Of a DNA stretch of 64,000 nt, positions 41,929 through 53,900 are shown piece by piece. Made by a program: the position numbers and the translations under genes. Position 1 is the stretch's first letter. The number at the start of each line of letters is the position of its first letter. The stretch is from contig JAACMV010000022.1 of NCBI GenBank assembly GCA_010909725.1, forward strand, positions 1 through 64,000, read 5' to 3'. The notes beneath the pieces are model-generated. The model did not search any database and had not been told where the DNA came from. It saw only the letters and a list, made by a program, of their open reading frames with translations. Source of the DNA: Picochlorum sp. 'celeri' (Eukaryota > Chlorophyta > Trebouxiophyceae).

Positions 41929-42612
41929 TCAATTGTACAATTCATCTATCGCCTCCTTCTCCATTTCCAATCTAGACTTTCTCCTCTGCACTGGCATTAC
42001 TGGTTCTCCATTTCTCTGGCTCTCCTGAAAAGCCATCTTGTCCCTCTCAAGACGACCCACATGTTTTTTGAGGTCAAGGCTTTCAGGCTCTGAGCCCTCC
42101 TTGGCCCCTGTGCCCTTCAAAGATGGCGCATACTTTTGCGTTAGAGCGGCGTCTTTTTTCCTCTTCTCCATCACACACACGTGGCGCCTGAACACCTCTT
42201 CCAGGGCAGGTGCTGGCTCCTCGTGCTTCTTCTTGGAAAGCACATGTGTAGTTGTTTCATTCTCTGCACAGTATTCGAGTTTTTCACGTTCTAACCTACT
42301 CAAATGGGGTCTGAGTATTGAGTTCAACGGCTCGCGCGTGTCGATTGGCCTCGTTGGGCTCTTCCGTGGCTCATTCTTCTCAAGAGCTTCCTTCTTCCTC
42401 CTCTCCAACACAGACTCGTGACGAGGAAGATCATCCAACCTGATGCCTCCGAATGCCTTTGCAGTGGGAATATATTCCCGATGTCCGTCATCCGCTGAGA
42501 CAGGGTTGGACCCTCTTCCGTCGACGGTCCCAGGGCTTTGTCGGTTCGTCAACGCCTCCGCAGACTCTCCCTTCTTGACAGCCGCGGTCGACTCAATGTG
42601 CGCAATCATCAT
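41929..42612 (-). CDS. Unknown protein with five internal H-x3-[LM]-E-[RK] repeats
   Basis: A single exon of 227 codons. I do not recognise the family. Five related segments occur every ~25 to 45 residues: RHESVLERRKKEA (~63), PHLSRLEREKLEY (~100), RHVCVMEKRKKDA (~140), KHVGRLERDKMAF (~184) and RRKSRLEMEKEAI (~209). Linkers are disordered and rich in E, K and P. The whole is charged, with no membrane segment or signal. Such short spaced helices suggest a scaffold that binds several copies of one partner, for instance a filament or nucleic acid. It shares a divergent promoter of ~300 bp with CRTISO. Confidence 0.6.
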   Translation of the reverse strand: MMIAHIESTAAVKKGESAEALTNRQSPGTVDGRGSNPVSADDGHREYIPTAKAFGGIRLDDLPRHESVLERRKKEALEKNEPRKSPTRPIDTREPLNSILRPHLSRLEREKLEYCAENETTTHVLSKKKHEEPAPALEEVFRRHVCVMEKRKKDAALTQKYAPSLKGTGAKEGSEPESLDLKKHVGRLERDKMAFQESQRNGEPVMPVQRRKSRLEMEKEAIDELYN

Positions 42613-42916
42613 GAAAATAATTTTCTTTGACTATGTTTGGTGGAATCGACGCAAATTCTCCCTCGTATCGGGTGCAAATGTCACTCACGACGAGGCTATT
42701 GTGTCCCAATTCTGAATTGATCAGTGCTCAATACGAAATGAAATCCCTGTGATGATGATTAGAAAAATTAAATTTGCAGTTCTCTCCTGGCATTGGTGGT
42801 TTTGTTGCCTCGAATGCCTCGTACTCATCATCACGGTACCCTCCGGTGGGTACCCAACATCGAAGGCAGCGATGAGTGCAGCACAGGCTGGATCGCAGCA
42901 TTTTTATTGAATCACA

Positions 42917-44786
42917 ATGCGACATTTTGGTTTGCTTCGAGGAAGAGGTGTGCCTGAAGCCTCTCGAATGCCAAGGTGCAGTGTTGCACGCCTTGGTTGC
43001 GGTGGACAATGGTACGATGGCGCATTGTACTATCCATGGCGGAAACTTTGGGATCTGTCTGATGTGAGTTTTTTCTTGTGGCTGCAGCGCGACTCTACGA
43101 GTTCTTCTGAGACGCCGAGCGAGGCAGCAGATGGATAGGTTGGCAGTGTGCAGAGCTGCCACGAGTGCAGCGGCTTCTGCGGACATTAGCGCCACAGAAT
43201 ATGACGCAATTGTTATTGGTGGAGGTATGGGGGGGCTCACCACGGCTGCAAAGTTGGCCGAGGCTGGCTGTTCTGTCATTGTCCTTGAAAAATACATCAT
43301 CCCAGGGGGGTCAGCAGGGCACTTTGAGAGAAATGGTTTCGTGTTCGACGTCGGGTCTTCTATGATGTTTGGTTTAGGAGACGAAGGGACTACAAATCTG
43401 ATAACCAAGGCGCTGGAATCCGTCGGTAAGAAGCTGGACACGGTGCCAGACCCCACCCAGATACACTATCATTTGCCGTCTTCCAAGGCCCACCCTGGGG
43501 GGCTCGAGGTGAAAGTATGGAGGAATTACGAGGAGTTTATTCTCGAGCTATGCTCCAAGTTTCCACATGAGAGGGAGGGAATCCGAAAATTTTACGATGA
43601 CTGTTGGAAAGTGTTCAACTCGCTCAACTCGATAGATTTGAAATCGTTGGAGGAGCCCAGGTATCTCATGCAGCAGTTTGTCAAGCAGCCTGTATCTTGT
43701 CTGACCTTGGCTTCTTTCTTAGGGTCCAACGCTGGTGATGTAGCTCGAAAATATATCAGAGATGAGGAATTGTTAAATTTTATAGACATAGAGTGCTACT
43801 GTTGGAGCACGGTGTTGGCAAAAGATACTCCAACGATCAACGCCGGAATGGTGTTCTGTGACAGACACTTTGGCGGAATTAATTATCCTGTGGGAGGTGT
43901 AGGTCGAATTCCGGAGCTCATGGCAGAAGGGATTGTAGAAAAAGGCGGGCACGTTGAGTACAAGGCTAACGTGAAAAAGATTGTGGTCCAAGATGGGCAG
44001 GCATGTGGGGTCGAGCTCGCAGACGGGAGGCTGCTGCGTGGTAAGAAGATTATAAGCAACGCAACTCGATGGGATACATTCGAAAATCTGCTGAAGGATG
44101 CCCCAGAGGGCGTGCGAATGCCAGAGTCTGAAGTGTCCTTCAGGGACAAGTACAAAATGAGCCCATCCTTTGTGTCGATTCACATGGCAATCAAAGAAAA
44201 CGACTCTGTATCGAGAAAATTAGGCACTGAATGTCATCATATTATCGTGGAAGAATGGAACGAAATGATGGATCCACTCGGCACCCTGTTTGTGTCCATT
44301 CCGTCCTTGCTTGACCCATCCCTGTCCCCAGAGGGAACTCACGTCTTCCATGCATTTTCACCAGATTGGATGGAAAATTGGGATTTGAAAGGGGACGAAT
44401 ATTTGCAAAAGAAAGACGAGGTCGCCAACACCTTCATCAAGAGGCTGGAAAAGGTATTCCCCGGACTGTCAGAGTCCATCATCTTCAAAGAGGTAGGCAC
44501 ACCTCGCACCCACAGGAAATTCCTCAATAGAATCGATGGGACATACGGCCCAATACCATCAAGAAGACCATTTGGCATGGTGGGGATGCCATTCAACACA
44601 ACCGATGTACCTGGGCTCTATTGTGTGGGAGACTCCACCTTTCCTGGCCAGGGCGTCAACGCTGTCGTCTTCTCAGGGTTTGGTTGTGCCCACCGCGTCC
44701 TTTGCGATCTTGGCAAGGAATCATCCTGGCCAGCAGTAGACAGTTTATTCAATGCGGGTCTCCGAGCCGCAAGGAATGCCGTTTAA
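42917..44786 (+). CDS. CRTISO: Prolycopene isomerase (carotenoid isomerase)
   Basis: Two exons (42917-43011 and 43088-44786; intron 76 bp, donor GTACGA) give 597 residues. CRTISO turns poly-cis lycopene (prolycopene) into all-trans lycopene in plastids. Adding the first exon supplies a good transit peptide (RRRARQQMDRLAVCRAATSA at the junction). The FAD dinucleotide-binding fold is IVIGGGMGGLTTAAKLAEAG, followed by EKYIIPGGSAGHFERNGFVF. Later family blocks include CYCWSTVLAKDTPTINAGMV, YPVGGVGRIPELM and, near the end, CVGDSTFPGQGVNAVVFSG. Length and motifs fit plant CRTISO rather than desaturases. Confidence 0.85.
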
Positions 44787-45043
44787 GTTGCAAAAAAAAA
44801 AAAATAATAATAATGTAAAAACGTATCCTATCCAAGGGACCTCATAAGCGGGAATCTGGCAGAATGAGAGGCCAATGGCCCCCACCCATCCACCACCCGC
44901 CTTGACCGGATATCCAATCGGAATCACACATCATCGGTGCCGGCTATGACGGCAGGTCTTCGAATAGAGGCGATCCCTCCCGCCCCTCCACCTCTCATTT
45001 GATATAAATTTCTGAACGCAGCTTGTATCAAAGAAGTATTATA

Positions 45044-46615
45044 ATGGCTGCTGCACGTCCTCTTGTGGCCGTGCAAGGATTAGACGGCACTGCCGTGGGA
45101 CAGGTACGCCGACTGTGGAATTGAGGCGACGGCCAGCACCACCTCGCGACATCCCTGCAATATATGCCATGCAAATGATCAAACAATTAATCTATATTAT
45201 TTTTGTACACAGGTTGAGCTTCCTGCCGTGTTCTCCGCCCCCATCCGTTCTGACATTGTCCAGACCGTCCACACCAACATGAACAAGAACAAGCGTCAGG
45301 CATACGCAGTTTCATCAAAGGCTGGTCATCAGACCGCAGCTGAATCTTGGGGAACTGGAAGGGCTGTTTCTCGTATTCCACGTGTTCCAGGAGGAGGAAC
45401 TCACAGAGCAGGTACGTTCTGTCTCGAAGGGGTCGGCCAGGATGGAAGTGGAGGCTGTCTCCACCTATCGCTGCATCCAGTGGCCCAGTATATTGAAATA
45501 TTGAAATGGTTGGGGATTTTGAATATTGGGATGGGGATTGTCTGATCATCAGCTGTGGGTCACCTGCGGTCGGCTGCGCCGACTCGGGAGTCTGCAGTGG
45601 GAATAGCTTTCATGTGGGTGGAAACGGGTCAATCTTGACGAACGAAATTGACATGTTTTGATTTGTGATGACTGCAGGACAAGGAGCTTTCGGAAACATG
45701 TGCCGAGGAGGACACATGTATGCTCCAACCAAGACTTGGCGAAGGTGGCACAGAAAGATCAACGTGAACCAGAAGCGCTACGCTGTTGTGTCGGCTTTGG
45801 CCGCTTCTGCTATTCCAGCCTTGGTGATGGCTCGTGGGCACAGGGTGGAGAACATCCCAGAGATTCCATTGGTGGTTGACGATGCTGTGGAGAGCATCAC
45901 AAAGACCAAGGCTGCCATTCAGCTTTTGGCTGCCATTGGAGCCAACGACGATGTGGAGAAAGCACGTGCCTCCAAGAACCTCCGCCGTGGTAAGGGTAAG
46001 ATGCGTAACCGTAGATATGTGGCCCGCCGCGGACCACTTGTGATCTCAGGAGGGTCTCCAGAGGTTGCTCGCTCCTTCCGCAACATCCCAGGAGTGGAGG
46101 TGGCCAATGTGGACAGCCTCAACTTGCTCCAGCTCGCCCCAGGAGGTCATTTGGGCCGATTCATTATCTGGACCAAGAGTGCATTTGCTAGGCTGGACGA
46201 AATCTTCGGCACCAGTGAGACAGAGTCTTCTGTGAAGAAGGGATACAAAATCCCACGCAACATCATGACCAACCCGGATTTGGCCCGTCTGATTAACAGT
46301 GACGAGGTTCAGAGCGTAGTAGCAGCTCCAAAGGAGGGAGGACGCAAGGCCCCATTGAAGAAGAACCCACTGAGAAATCTCGGTGCCCTTCTGAAGTTGA
46401 ACCCAGCTGCCAAGGCCCAGCGCCGAGCAAACTTGTTGGCTTCTGAAGAGTCTAGAGCAAAGAAGGCCAGAGAAGCCAAGCTTCAGGCTGCTAGAGCTAA
46501 CCGTAATGCTGTGAAGAAGGTTTCCAAGGAATTCTACAGCAAGATGGTGACAGATGCGGACTACATTGGAGAGGATTACGATGTCTTCTCTAGATGGTTG
46601 GGTACAACCCAGTAG
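45044..46615 (+). CDS. RPL4: Cytosolic 60S ribosomal protein L4 (uL4)
   Basis: Three exons (45044-45103, 45213-45411, 45678-46615) join in frame to 398 residues. Introns of 109 and 266 bp use donors GTACGC and GTACGT. The sequence is typical of eukaryotic uL4: [40 protein letters not shown], then [20 protein letters not shown]. The C-terminal extension is rich in K, A and R as usual. The longer second intron (266 bp) stands out; it could hold a small RNA, but I could not find snoRNA boxes in it. Confidence 0.9.
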
Positions 46616-46713
46616 ATGGTTTTGATAGCACGAGAAAAGTAAAAAATATAGTCAATCTATTTTTATCAATCTAAGAAAATCAACATGATGTTTCTTATGT
46701 AATGATAACAACT

Positions 46714-48442
46714 TTAATTCGATTCATGTATTTGTTTTGCACTAGTATCCTCTTCTGCTTTCTCGGGTTCTTCCAATTCTTGCTTCTCCTCGTGCTCCTC
46801 CATGTCTGCTGGAACTTCGTCTGAGAACAGGATTCTTGCTGCGACTTTCAGATCACCACCTGCTCGAACCGCAGCTGCAAAAGCAGGCAACGACTCTCGA
46901 GCAACGACTCGAAGAGTTTTCCAGTTGTACATGATGTCCTTGGAAACGCTAAACATTTCATCCTGCTCGGGATCGTTCATCTCATCGATGACAGGGCCCA
47001 TAAGCTGCCGCAAGTTTGTGAATCCTCCTCTGTCGTCAGCTGCCAACACTGCACACATATTCAAGATGATGCATTGAAAAATTCCATCAGGATACAACAA
47101 TACCGACTCCTGCGTGTAGCAACGTACTTGTGAGGTTGTCCTCGGTTTGATTCCATAGCCTTGTGAGTTCAGGGACTCCAAGATCTACCCCAAACACTGC
47201 ATCAGGCGATTTCTTCATCTTTTTTGGCTCGGGATATAAACGCACATCTTTCAATTGCTCTACATCGTATTTTTGAGAAGTTTGGAAAGCCTCTGCTGGA
47301 CAACCAGCCTGCTTCCATAGATTCCATGCCATCTCTCCATCCAAGACCTTTCGAATTGCATCTGCAAATGTGACTCCATTCTCTGGAGTTTGTTTCAACT
47401 GATGATAGATCTTTTGCTTCATATGGATCATGCTTCCAAGAACTCTCTCAGTCGGCTTTTTGCTCACCCAATCTTTCAGCAATGGATCCTCCATCCACCC
47501 TATCAAAATCAGGCTCTGCACCAGAATCGTTCTCCGAAACGTGGCATCCCTGATTTGAAGGGGCAGAAGACGAGCGCTGCTGAGGTACTTGACAGATGAA
47601 CCATCACCACTTTTGCCCAGAGTGTCTTGAATACTTGTGTTCGATCCTGCGGCTTCCGTAACTGTCACACTGGTGGAATTGAATTTTTTGAGAACCAACT
47701 TGAGAGACTCAGAGATGGAATCCCAAGCCCCAGGGGACAACGCTAATCGGGGATCAGAGAACCATTTCTGCAGTCCCCAAAATGTTTTGTAAAATTCTAT
47801 ATCTATAGGCCGTCCTTCGGCATCCAAACTGCCCTCCTTGACTTCCTCAAGGGGTGTCATGTTGTCTATGTGGAAGCTGCCATACATGTTCACCCCAGAC
47901 CTTTCAGTCAATGGCAAAAATTTTGCCAGGAATATCAGAACCCTGCCACACAACTCTGCGTCCTGACTTTTTGACAATCTCTTCAGCAGCACATTGCAGG
48001 TCCTTAGCAGGGTATACTGAGATTTCTGCCGCACCCCTGGCGTGGTGAACATGTCCATTCGGGAGTCCAAGTAGTCAAATATATCAATACTGTTCATTGT
48101 CGTAGTTACCTCCATCAAAACCTCCAAGCACATCGCTGGAGCGGATAAATCAATCAGAGAGGAGTGGTTGAGAGCCATATTCATCACTGAATCGATGAAG
48201 AAACTGACCATCCCCACCCCATTCTCCTCCAGTTTCATGACTGAGCACCCCTCTTCCCTGGCCATCCGGGCAAGCTGTAACACTGTTGCCTGTAGAGCGT
48301 GGGATAAGAGAAATGCATCGTCACCTGTAAGTGCATCCACCGTCTTACGGCCCCTGGTGTCACACAAAACTCTAATGAACTCCTCTCCGCACTGCCCAGA
48401 CGAGTCTCTGGACTCGCTTGCATGCGTCTTCAAGCCGACCAA
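46714..48442 (-). CDS. THOC1: THO complex subunit 1 (HPR1)
   Basis: Exons from about 48451 to 47128 and 47048 to 46714 (80-bp intron, donor GTACGT) give ~549 residues of a THO subunit, which couples transcription to mRNA export. Diagnostic parts are TLLRTCNVLLKRLSKSQD, FLAKFLPLTERSGVNMYGSF, EFYKTFWGLQKWFSDP and, across the intron, LTRLWNQTEDNLT. The tail (NWKTLRVVAREDS-like segment and E-rich end) matches the family. The frame has no ATG before residue ~60, and a stop lies just above 48451, so a short 5' exon must exist; I could not fix it. Confidence 0.8.
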
Positions 48443-48860
48443 GATCTTATCCTACGAGTACATATCAATTTATGAGATCATGTGGATCCCCATATTGTGG
48501 ATTGACACCAAGAAGCGCACCCTCAACCCCACAACCGATGTCTCATAGCTCATACTGTCACCATGCACCGGTTAATCACTTCCCATCTCGATACTTGTAA
48601 TATTCGTATCCCCTTTGATCGTCATTCAAATCGGAGTAAGCTCAAACGCGAGCACGGGTTCCTTAATACGTACTTTTAAATCGCCAAGTCGATCCACCAG
48701 TCCTCGGGTGATCGATCCTTTCAACGACTCTCGTCCATGGTGCGCGTTCATCTGTATCCCCCATGGCGTGGGTCAACCGACGCCTGAGAGTCCCTCCACG
48801 AGACCACCTCCTCCTATTGATAATCTGCAAGAAAATACCTATAAAAACAATTCCTGCAAC
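48443..48860. other. THOC1 / BAR divergent upstream region
   Basis: This ~420-bp interval should hold the missing first exon of THOC1 on the minus strand and the promoters of both genes. Several ATG plus GT combinations are possible and I cannot choose among them. Confidence 0.35.
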
Positions 48861-50187
48861 ATGGGGGCTGGTTGGAGGCGATTCTCGGAGCAGGTACGTT
48901 TGCCTAGAGACCAACGGCACAGCCAGATTCTCGCTGTTGACCGACGAGTTCGACGGATCACCGCCGATTAGAATCAGAGAGCTGGTCACCTATGATTATT
49001 TAGTGCAATTATGTCCGGTTGGGGTGGGTTTCCGGGGCTTTGAGTGGTGTCGTGGGGTGGAGCGTTGACGGTTGGTTGGATGGACGTGACGCCTCGGGAA
49101 CGAGTACTGATTGGGGCTTGTGAACGATGTGCAGGCTCGTCAAAAATGGGGTATTGGAGATAGAGAATTTCAGGTGACTCCAAATACGAGGAACGAGCTC
49201 ATGCTGAAGGAAGCGACAGAGTTCTCTGTGCACCTCAAGAGGTGCGAGAAGGATATTAGGGCTCTGAAAGTGGCCACCGAGGGGCTTTTGGTGACATCCA
49301 AGGTGGTGCTCACATCCTCTCTTCCACGAGTCTTTGAGGAGACTGGTGGGGGCAAAGTGGTGCCCGTGCCCACTGGCCCAGTCGGCTCATCTGGAGTTGC
49401 TGCGATTGGTGGGGGAGACTTTTCACCAGAAGAATTGGCCAGAATTTCGAAAGAGACTGGGTCGAAAATCGAAACTGAAGTGTTAGCTCCAATGGAAAGG
49501 TGGATGAATGCGTTTTCACTGGTGCAGAACCGCATGTCCAAGCTCGAGGCCTTGAGGTTAGAAGTTGACTCAAGGAGGAGGACTGTTGCAAAGTTGGGGA
49601 AAAAGGTCGATGTCCAGCGGGCCCAGCTTCCACAAACGAGAGCAAGGGGTGAATATGACATGGAAAACACCATCAAGGTGCTCCAGCACAAGGAAGCAAA
49701 GTTGTCAGCATGCAGACAGTCCTACAAGGAACACGAGGCCCTCGTGTACCATCAGCTGACAAATCTCATCCGAGACACAGTATGGCTGAAATCGTACATC
49801 TCTGCGGTTCTTCGAGTGGAATCAGAAGCCTTCCAGGTGGCCAATGTCGCCCTTGGATCCATGAAGGCGGCGTTGCCATCGTCTGCCTCACCAAGTGAAG
49901 CAGATCCGATCCAGATGAATGGAATGAATGCCATGCATGATTCATTGAGCGATGATGGCATACCTGCTGCAAGAAGCGATGTCATGCCCCGTCATAACCA
50001 CCAGAAATCTATTGAAAATGGGCTGAAAGGCTCTCCAGCAAGGAAAGCAAAAGATTCCATGTATACCATTGATGCTTCCAGCGAACAGAGGGGAGGCATG
50101 GCTGGGGGCATCCCTGCCCAGCGAGAGCCATATGCAGCATACGGGGCTTCTGAGGAGTATACCAGGCCTCCCGTGTCTGCTTGGTGA
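48861..50187 (+). CDS. BAR-domain protein
   Basis: Two exons (48861-48893 and 49135-50187; intron 241 bp, donor GTACGT) give 361 residues. BAR domains form curved helical dimers that bind bent membranes in endocytosis and vesicle traffic. Residues ~1 to 270 have the long helices of the fold: LMLKEATEFSVHLKRCEKD, then PMERWMNAFSLVQNRMSKLE, LQHKEAKLSACRQSYKE and TNLIRDTVWLKSYISAVL. The layout (short first exon, GWRRFSEQARQKWG start) resembles amphiphysin-like and plant SH3P proteins. No SH3 domain follows; the tail is disordered and ends EYTRPPVSAW. A TSET endocytic subunit lies just downstream. Confidence 0.65.
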
Positions 50188-50222
50188 TTCGTTTGCATTA
50201 CAATTGTAAATATATAACTCTT

Positions 50223-50561
50223 TCATTCAATCTTCAACATCATGGTTCTCTCGAGCAGCAACGTGATTTGCTTGGACATTTGGTCCATCACACGAGCTTG
50301 ACATAAAACAACTTCTTCTAATTCTTCAATGCGCTTCACCGCATCCAACATGCTTGCGCTCGAATGAGCTGCTTCGTCACTCTTTTCTGTTGTAGGGTGT
50401 TGTTGGAGACTACTTGCTGCATCCGTCTCCAACAAGTCACACGTGCTATCACCGTCGAACTGATTCATCATAATTTCATGATAATGGCTCATCTTGTCAA
50501 CAGGACTGACAATGTCCGACTCCATCGACGCACGACCAAACTGGGTGAAAAGTGGGTCCAT
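50223..50561 (-). CDS. Small acidic coiled-coil protein, unknown
   Basis: From the ATG at 50561 this gives 112 residues. The open frame continues ~8 codons upstream to a plausible acceptor (gcag), so a further 5' exon is possible. The N-terminal two thirds are acidic and disordered; the last ~40 residues form a coiled coil (VKRIEELEEVVLCQARVMDQ). I do not recognise it. Its stop lies 35 bases from that of the BAR gene, on opposite strands. Confidence 0.4.
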   Translation of the reverse strand: MDPLFTQFGRASMESDIVSPVDKMSHYHEIMMNQFDGDSTCDLLETDAASSLQQHPTTEKSDEAAHSSASMLDAVKRIEELEEVVLCQARVMDQMSKQITLLLERTMMLKIE

Positions 50562-50908
50562 ATCTGCCTTTGCACACCCCGTCAAACCTTTCTACGTACT
50601 TGTCGAGTATAAATCATTCAAAGCTATGACATACAACGTAACATGTTGATACAGAATGCCTCGTTACTCGTAACAATGCTCTTGTCGTTCCCGTACACGA
50701 CTCGAGCAGCTTCGGCGAATCTTCCGCTTGCCCGGCCGGGCGCCCCCCGTGAGAGCACCAACTCCATGCATTGCCATGAGGCCTCATGACACAGACAACA
50801 GTGTCAAAGGTAGGTGCTTGAATGTCAGTTTCATGAGTATCACTCGCATTCTACCCAGTCGTGGTATTTTTACATTATATCAATGGCATATGAAACAGCA
50901 AGCAAACC
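50562..50908. other. Intergenic between coiled-coil gene and TPLATE
   Basis: This holds the upstream region of the small coiled-coil gene and the 3' flank of TPLATE. I see no further gene or clear motif. Confidence 0.4.
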
Positions 50909-53900
50909 TCACGCCTCTTTGGCGGACACTTGCACGAGAGACTTCCAAGTAGAGACAGCTGCGGATGTCAGCGCAAAGGTCTCAGTCAGATTTTCTCTCT
51001 CGTGCAACAAAGCTACCTTCCTCATCTTGAATTCATCATCAGACTCGTCTCCGTCATCAGTCGCAGCGATCATGCTTTTGAAAAAGCTAAACGTGCTCGG
51101 GAATCGAGAGTCGTCCTGGTGATGCTTCTCCTCTGTGGTTGCACTGTCGTCGATGCCACTCATGGACAGAGGAGAACCCACGGGCGTCGCTCGTCCTCTA
51201 GTCAGTTGACTCACCAAATCGTGTTCGTGTCCATGCATGGGAGAGATGACTTCCGCTACGTCCGAAGCGAAATGGAAATGGAGGACGACATCTTGTGGAG
51301 ACGACAAGGACGCCGATTTTGCCGAAGGCAATGTCACTGTGCTCACAATAAGCGCGATTGTGTGGCCACTCCAAGAAATTCCAGAGTACGCAGCATGGAT
51401 ACCGCCCGAAACTGGTAGCAAAACCTTTGACGAGCACGCCAAGCCGGCAGATTCAATGGCCGACAAGACCATCATGACACCTCGCATGCCTCTGCCTTTT
51501 GGGGTGACATAGGCATTGGCCCGGTGCGGGAATGTCTGCCACATTTGGAAAAATTCCGCGGCATAGATTGGTCGATTCGACTTCAGAATTAACTCCAGAG
51601 GAGATACCGAGTAAGGCTTGCATCGCACTGCACCTGGCTGCAAGCTCTGTCCTGCTGATGGACACTCGACAGGCAACGCAATGACAGCCTGCACCACAGG
51701 CCAGCCAAACGTGAGGCAACGGCAAGGGATCTCCCATTCATGAAATTCTAATGCCTTCAATGTCCTAATTTTGTACACAAGTGGTCGTCTATGCATGGCA
51801 ATCGGTCCTCCCATCAACAAATGAACCTCAAGCCCAGATATCTTTTCAGATGTTTTGTTCTCAATGCGACAGCGCAATCTGATCGTACTGGATGATGGCT
51901 CTAAAAAGTGACAGAAGCATAGGGAAAATGGACTGAATATTCCAGTCACTTCAACCCAAGGATTTTGTTTCCTGGACCCTGTGTCAAGGACTTCAAGAGC
52001 TGTGCCGAGGCTAGGAAGCCCCACATTTGCATCTACATCTTGGCTGTTGGAAATGTCTTCCCCGGACGGGTCATCTGAGGACACAATAGCGGACTGCAAG
52101 TCACCCAAAAACTCCTGATATCTGCGTACAATATTACTATGGATCAACGAGGGTGAGGCAGGTACTGTGCAGGGGTACGAGACAAATTTGGTTGAGAAAT
52201 CCTCATCATCCAAATCTACCACGACCGTTTTCTCGATTTTTTCTGTCTGCTTGTCGCCTTTGACAATTGAAACGGTGCTGTGGCGAACACTGATCGTCGT
52301 GGCCCTGCCAGTAGTGTCCTCCGCCGTTGCTTTGCCTGAACTGGCTACAGGAGCCAGTAATTTCTTTATCCGTTCCAGTCGTTGATATGATGCTGGGGAC
52401 AAATGCCCCGTTGAAATACACATGGAAGCTAACGATTCCAAGAGCTTGGCAATGTCCGCCAGACGGCCTCTCAGTGTTCCCTTGTGGTTCTTAGCCAGTA
52501 AATTGGCCAATCGTTCCATGACAAGAACTCCGATCTCCTCCGTCTCCCCAGCTGCTGCTGCTACAAAGGGGTCGTGCATTGAACACTTCTTCCTATCCGT
52601 CACGGGGAATGATTTGATGCTTCCTTCTGCAACTGAAGTAAAATACTTTGTCGGACCCGCTGAACCAACGTGTTCTGCTTCAACAAGCAGAGATTTCAAA
52701 GCATCTGCCAAAGAGTTCCAAGCAATATCCAAGGCACTTCTGAACCTCAGGTTGAATGCACAGACCCAAATCGCTCTTGGGCGCACAACTGGGTGAAGTG
52801 CACGCCAATTGGCTGCAATCTGAAGAAGAAGGGCCTGAAATTCCACCTCCAGGACTGCAGATTGGCGCTTCAAGACTGGGATCAGGTTGGAAATTCCACT
52901 TGTAGGCTCCTCCTCTTCACCTGTTTCTGTACCTGAGCTTTGTTTATCATCTTGCTCTTCACCCTTATTCAAAGGACCATCTGGAAGCTTTTTCAGTCGC
53001 TCTTTCAATTGCGACGAGACACTAATACACCTCAGAAGTAACTGGAGCCACAAGTCAACACAGACAGTTGCTCCTGTGGTGCTCACTCCCACGACTCTGT
53101 CCCATCCAAGACATGGTTTTGTATTTTGGAGCGATGATTTTGATGTCAAAAGCCAGTCTAATGCGGATCCTGCGGCCTGAATACCTGCAGCAGTTATTAA
53201 TGCTGAATTTGCTGCCGTCTGCCCCAAGCAGGTGCTATTTGCAAGCCCTGTGATGGGCCCAGGATGCGTGAGTAAGACATACAGCAACGATCCTACAACT
53301 TCCTCTCTAAAAATTGGGTCTTGATATCGTGGATGCGGCACGTGAGTATCTTCTATTCTTTGTGGATCTTTGCTTGGCAATCCCGCAACGCAATCCTTCA
53401 TAGATTTCTCCAGTAAAATGTGCTGAATTTCTGAAGCGGGAGATGAAGATTTATCACTTTTTTCTTCAATGATACCATTGATCACAGAATTCAGATTCCA
53501 GTCATAGGACGCCACGGAGTACCACAGCTTGACAAAGGCTTTTACCCTCTGCCTCGAAGATGGCACAGTTGCAATCATCAGCGGCAGTTTACCAAAAAGC
53601 GCCACCTGCTGTGCTGGAGGCAAGGCATCCATATGCGAAAGAAATGTATCCAACAAACCTTGTTGTGCAACGTGCTGGTAGCGGCCTTCTAAGGCACTGA
53701 TGCTATCTATTGAGGCTTGGATGGACAGAGGGACTTGAGAGTACAAGGATGCGGAGGATTTGTCAATCTGTGGTGTAAAATGAAGCCCAGTGACTCTAGG
53801 ATCGAATGAAAAACAATCAACAGAAGGAAGACACATACCTTAACAAGGGACAAGAGTGCCTTGGTCGATTCCACAACCAGAGAGGGATCAAAGCTCGCTG

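Noticed and set aside
42728..43456. Minus-strand 242-codon ORF over the CRTISO start
   Set aside because: The plus strand carries the transit peptide and FAD fold; this frame has no domain.
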